The position numbers and the translations under genes were made by a program. This document shows, one piece after another, positions 14,301 to 16,889 of a DNA stretch of 16,889 bases. Source of the DNA: Gammaproteobacteria bacterium (GTDB lineage: Bacteria; Pseudomonadota; Gammaproteobacteria; GRL18); the NCBI GenBank assembly GCA_027076245.1, contig JALTKC010000306.1:1-16889 (forward strand), written 5' to 3'. Each line of letters starts with the position of its first letter. Position 1 is the first letter of the stretch. The notes under the pieces are model-generated. The model worked only from the letters and a program-made list of their open reading frames with translations. It was not told the origin of the DNA and made no database searches.

Positions 14301-15143
14301 TTAAGCTAACAGATGGTCCATTTCAAGCCGTTCATTGTGCATATAAACCTGTACCGGTGTGCCGATTTTATCCTCTGGAATATCTTCACTCAACAGGTAA
14401 ATACCGGCAATAGACACCAGTTCACTTTGCAGACTGTGGCAGAAAATAGCAGCGGACTGATCACCCTGAACGCCGGCCATTGCACGACCCCGTAAAGTGC
14501 CGTAAACATGGATATTACCGTCCGCCAGTACTTCGGCGCCGGCACTCACCGAGCCGATAATGATCAGATCACCACCGCGGGCATAAATCTGACGGCCTGA
14601 GCGGATGGTTTGCTTGACCACTTTTGCAGGTACTGTACCTGAGGGGACAGAGGGTTCAGCGGCTTCCTGGGGATTCGTCTCGGGTTCCCGGCTGTATTCC
14701 TGTTGCCCGGTTTCGGCTTCCTGTATTTCCGGTGCGGGCTCTTCTGGTTTCTGTTTTTCTGTTACTTCATTTTCCAGTACCGGGATTTCAGGCTCTGAAG
14801 TGGCGGTTGCAGTAGTTTTTTCCGCACTGTGTCTGGCTTCTGCCAGAATGGCCAAGCCGGCAGCTTCCAGGAGGGTTTTTACAGCAGGCAGAGCACCTTT
14901 AACACCCACAGGTATAATGGACAGGGATAGTAAAATTTCTCTTAAATCAAAAAAGTCCAGATTCTGCTGCTGTTCATCCAGGGCATGCAGATCAATCACT
15001 ACCGGGGTCTGATTAAAAAAACCGGGGGCCATTTTTACCCGTTCGGTTAATTGGGTTTCCAGACGTTTAAGGTCATTATCAAAAAGCTGTAATACCGTCA
15101 GGGTAAACAGGCTCCCTTTGAGTTCAAAACAGGGTTTATCCAT
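14301..15143 (-). CDS. minC: Septum site-determining protein MinC
   Basis: FtsZ-assembly inhibitor, first gene of the operon. Residues 1 to about 104 form the N-terminal FtsZ-inhibiting domain (FELKGSLFTLTVLQL, VVIDLHAL, GVKGALPAVKTLLEAAGL). Residues from about 174 form the C-terminal beta-helix that binds MinD and septal FtsZ (SGRQIYARGGDLIIIGSVSA, GNIHVYGTLRGRAMAG). Between them lies a Glu/Pro-rich, probably disordered linker of about 65 residues (106-172), which explains the length of 280 versus 231 in E. coli. Both functional domains look intact. Confidence 0.96.
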   Translation of the reverse strand: MDKPCFELKGSLFTLTVLQLFDNDLKRLETQLTERVKMAPGFFNQTPVVIDLHALDEQQQNLDFFDLREILLSLSIIPVGVKGALPAVKTLLEAAGLAILAEARHSAEKTTATATSEPEIPVLENEVTEKQKPEEPAPEIQEAETGQQEYSREPETNPQEAAEPSVPSGTVPAKVVKQTIRSGRQIYARGGDLIIIGSVSAGAEVLADGNIHVYGTLRGRAMAGVQGDQSAAIFCHSLQSELVSIAGIYLLSEDIPEDKIGTPVQVYMHNERLEMDHLLA

Positions 15144-15186
15144 AAATTTGTACTGGTTCGGCTCGCTTGATTATTCGAGGAATTAA

Positions 15187-15215
15187 ATTTTGAGAAAATA
15201 TAACGCTTTAGTCAA
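15187..15215 (-). promoter_or_regulatory. Candidate sigma-70 promoter for minCDE
   Basis: On the minus strand TTGACT (15215-15210) and CAAAAT (15192-15187) are 17 bases apart, about 44 bases before the minC start. The -35 matches five of six bases and the -10 four of six. Confidence 0.4.
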
Positions 15216-15281
15216 TTTTATCCTGAAAGGCTACGAAAAAATTTGAATTAGTATATCAAAAAAGCAGGTTAAAAACTGATG

Positions 15282-15309
15282 CAGGTTTTAATTATTTAAA
15301 TTAAACCTG
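15282..15309. other. AT-rich imperfect hairpin in the minC / Rieske intergenic gap
   Basis: CAGGTTTTAATT and AATTAAACCTG pair over about eleven bases with one bulge. It lies between divergent genes in a 292-bp gap and has no T-run. Function unknown. The gap also holds two copies of TAGTGCTGTG at 12-bp period (15347-15356, 15359-15368), just upstream of the plus-strand promoter. Confidence 0.35.
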
Positions 15310-15368
15310 AATTAATATGCAGATTATGCACTAAGGGACTTTTTATTAGTGCTGTGAATAGTGCTGTG

Positions 15369-15397
15369 TTAAAATTCTGTCATTAATACAATATAAC
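15369..15397 (+). promoter_or_regulatory. Candidate sigma-70 promoter for the small Rieske gene
   Basis: TTAAAA (15369-15374) and TATAAC (15392-15397) are 17 bases apart, about 39 bases before the ATG. Two direct repeats of TAGTGCTGTG abut the -35 and may be activator sites. Confidence 0.45.
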
Positions 15398-15435
15398 TAT
15401 GACCAATTAACAGCTTGTGCTAACAGTCATAAATT

Positions 15436-15753
15436 ATGAAAAAAATATGTCTATTAAGTGATATCCCCAATCGTCAGGCCATAACCTGTCCTTATGACGA
15501 TAATTATTCCATGCTGGTGTACCGTGACGGTGATACGGCTTATGCTTATATTAATAGCTGTCCTCATGCCGGCGTCCCGCTGGAGTGGAATGCGGATCAG
15601 TTTATGAGCGCAGATGGTCTGCTGCTGCAATGCGGCACCCATGGTGCTCAGTTTGAACCGCCGACCGGGCATTGTGTGCACGGACCCTGTAAAGGAGCGC
15701 ATTTACATAAAATAGATATTAAGCTGATGGATGGCGTGGTTTATCAGGTTTGA
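15436..15753 (+). CDS. Small Rieske [2Fe-2S] ferredoxin-like protein
   Basis: A 105-residue soluble, cytosolic Rieske domain protein. Cluster ligands are visible in SCPHAGVPLEW (Cys-x-His) and QCGTHGAQFEPPTGHC (Cys-x2-His). The Pro-Pro-Thr-Gly-x-Cys motif after the second ligand pair is typical of NirD/dioxygenase-ferredoxin-type Rieske proteins. No signal peptide and no catalytic domain are present, so it is an electron carrier or redox accessory. No oxygenase or reductase partner is next to it. The ribosome site is weak, and the start is the only reasonable ATG. It is unrelated in layout to the Tat-exported Rieske subunit of the idr operon. Confidence 0.85.
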   Translation: MKKICLLSDIPNRQAITCPYDDNYSMLVYRDGDTAYAYINSCPHAGVPLEWNADQFMSADGLLLQCGTHGAQFEPPTGHCVHGPCKGAHLHKIDIKLMDGVVYQV

Positions 15754-15834
15754 ACTTTTATCACTTTCGGCACTCTAAGAGCTTGCTCTGATCGCTTTCA
15801 TTTTATCTTTATTACCAATTGCGGAACATTATTA

Positions 15835-16530
15835 ATGCTGAAAAACCTGTCTCTTTTTGAAAAACTGGCTCTGGCCTATGCCGCTGTATTTACCCTGGTC
15901 GGCTTTGTCTGGAGCTACTGGGATCATGACTCCTTTAAAACTATGTATGTGATAGAGGATGGCTTTACCGAGTGGTCCACGGTAGTTTTTCTGCTGATTG
16001 GTCTGGGGATTACTCTAAAGCGTTTCTGGTTATTAAAAGCAGAACGCTCAAAACCCTTTCTGTTTATGACCTTTTTATTAGCCCTGTTATTCTTTTTTGG
16101 TGCCGGTGAGGAAATTTCCTGGGGCCAGAGAATTTTTAATGTGGAAAGCACCGAATTTTTTGCGCAGAATAATGCCCAGGGTGAAATGAATCTGCATAAT
16201 CTGGTGGTGAATGATACCAAAATCAATAAGGTCATTTTTGGTCGGGGTATCGGCATTATGCTGTTATTGTACCTTTTTGTGCTGATCCCCTTATATAAGA
16301 AAAAAGCAGGTGTCAGGAAAGTGGTTGATAATCTGGCTATCCCCATTGCCCGGAATTATCAGATTGCCGCTTATATTATTTTACTGGTGCTGGTACAGGG
16401 GCTTATGGCATCGTCCAAAAAAGGGGAAATGCTGGAATTTGCCGGATCCATTATTTTTCTTCTGAATGTGGCCTATCCATATAACAAGGCACTTTTTGAA
16501 GCCGGGCGTTCTGCCAGAACCGGTTCCTGA
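15835..16530 (+). CDS. Multi-pass membrane protein of unknown function
   Basis: A 231-residue integral membrane protein with about six hydrophobic segments (near residues 12-27, 46-60, 76-90, 137-155, 173-190, 202-215). The most striking part is a conserved-looking polar block after the third segment: GAGEEISWGQRIF, then ESTEFFAQNNAQGEMNLHNL. Paired Glu residues, Trp and His there could form a functional site at the membrane face. I do not recognise a named family. The next gene begins 13 bases downstream and is an LTA-synthase-like protein, so the two are probably one operon concerned with envelope glycolipid or polymer modification (inference from context). Confidence 0.7.
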   Translation: MLKNLSLFEKLALAYAAVFTLVGFVWSYWDHDSFKTMYVIEDGFTEWSTVVFLLIGLGITLKRFWLLKAERSKPFLFMTFLLALLFFFGAGEEISWGQRIFNVESTEFFAQNNAQGEMNLHNLVVNDTKINKVIFGRGIGIMLLLYLFVLIPLYKKKAGVRKVVDNLAIPIARNYQIAAYIILLVLVQGLMASSKKGEMLEFAGSIIFLLNVAYPYNKALFEAGRSARTGS

Positions 16531-16543
16531 ACAGGGTAAAAGT

Positions 16544-16889
16544 ATGCGACTAATTAAAGCCCTGTTTTATTATTACCTGGCTATGGTCGGTATATTTTTT
16601 ACCGGTCGGGCGGTGTTATTTGCTATTTATTATGACCGCTTTACCCAGAGCGATGTAAATTACTGGCTGACATTCTTATACGGCCTGAGAATGGATACTA
16701 TTGTGGCCAGTGCCGCCCTGATTATTCCCCTGATTATGCTCAGTCTGTTTCCCAGGGCACTTAGTCACTTTGTTAATCGTTTTTTAACGGGTTATTTTCT
16801 GGTGGCTCTGCTGCTGTTTATCTATATTGAAAATGCCACCATCCCGTTTTTTGCTGAGTATGATGTACGCCCTAACTTCCTGTTTGTGG
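16544..16889 (+). CDS. LTA synthase-like membrane sulfatase/phosphoglycerol transferase, N-terminus (cut by window end)
   Basis: The frame opens at ATG 16544, preceded by AGGG, and runs off the window with 115 codons visible. They encode at least three transmembrane helices: YYLAMVGIFFTGRAVLFAIYY, TIVASAALIIPLIMLSLF and LTGYFLVALLLFIYIENA. The order and the motifs LRMDTIVA and AEYDVRPNFLFV match the membrane part of the LtaS/OpgB-like family, whose extracytoplasmic sulfatase-fold domain would follow outside the window. In Gram-negative bacteria such proteins transfer phosphoglycerol or similar groups to periplasmic glucans or lipids. Confidence 0.7.
   Translation, partial: MRLIKALFYYYLAMVGIFFTGRAVLFAIYYDRFTQSDVNYWLTFLYGLRMDTIVASAALIIPLIMLSLFPRALSHFVNRFLTGYFLVALLLFIYIENATIPFFAEYDVRPNFLFV

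Noticed and set aside
14605..15012. 135-codon plus-strand frame over minC
   Set aside because: Low-complexity Ser/Gly/Val composition arising from the antisense of the Glu/Pro-rich MinC linker.
15778..15789. Short hairpin AGAGC-TT-GCTCT after the small Rieske gene as terminator
   Set aside because: A five-base stem with a two-base loop and no T-run directly after it is too weak to call.

Overview
The window is about 16.9 kb of fairly AT-rich (estimated mid-40s % G+C), densely coded DNA. It looks like the chromosome of a gammaproteobacterium that respires through periplasmic c-type cytochromes and molybdoenzymes. Supporting signs are a complete minC-minD-minE division operon, Tat-exported Rieske protein, Sec-exported di-heme cytochromes, and FNR-like and sigma-54-like promoter motifs. 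I cannot name the genus; a marine or sediment origin is only a guess from the iodate genes.

Layout. (1) 1-710: the 3' end of a membrane-anchored haem-binding protein of the ethylbenzene-dehydrogenase gamma-subunit type. (2) 825-2486: a SulP/STAS anion transporter. (3) 2475-3751: two unrecognised, divergently transcribed exported proteins, a coiled-coil protein and a putative Cys-His-Asp hydrolase. (4) 3752-4077: a rich regulatory region with a perfect FNR-type box, inverted repeats, a sigma-54-type -24/-12 element and a 15-bp palindrome. (5) 4078-9771: a four-gene operon of two di-heme cytochrome c peroxidases, a Tat-exported Rieske protein and an arsenite-oxidase-family molybdopterin subunit. 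This gene content is that of the iodate reductase cluster (idrP1, idrP2, idrB, idrA), here with the peroxidase genes first. It ends in a strong bidirectional terminator. (6) 9911-11437 minus: a Baeyer-Villiger-type flavin monooxygenase, with 13-bp tandem repeats upstream. (7) 11577-13027 minus: a scar of mobile and defence DNA, made of a class III Fic adenylyltransferase, an in-frame chimera of an IS3 OrfA and the C-terminus of HsdM, and a short TPR/PgaA-like exported protein cut off by the IS end. (8) 13080-15143 minus: minE, minD, minC. (9) 15436-16889 plus: an orphan small Rieske ferredoxin, a membrane protein, and the start of an LTA-synthase-like membrane protein.

How the main system should work, from published work on idr clusters: IdrB carries the Tat signal and probably brings the cofactor-loaded IdrA, which has no signal of its own, to the periplasm. 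IdrAB then uses respiratory electrons to reduce iodate, and the two peroxidases are thought to remove the hydrogen peroxide formed. In this copy one peroxidase has a cleavable Sec signal and the other a lipobox, so one should be soluble and the other membrane-tethered. The upstream FNR and sigma-54 motifs suggest expression under low oxygen and under an enhancer-binding activator.
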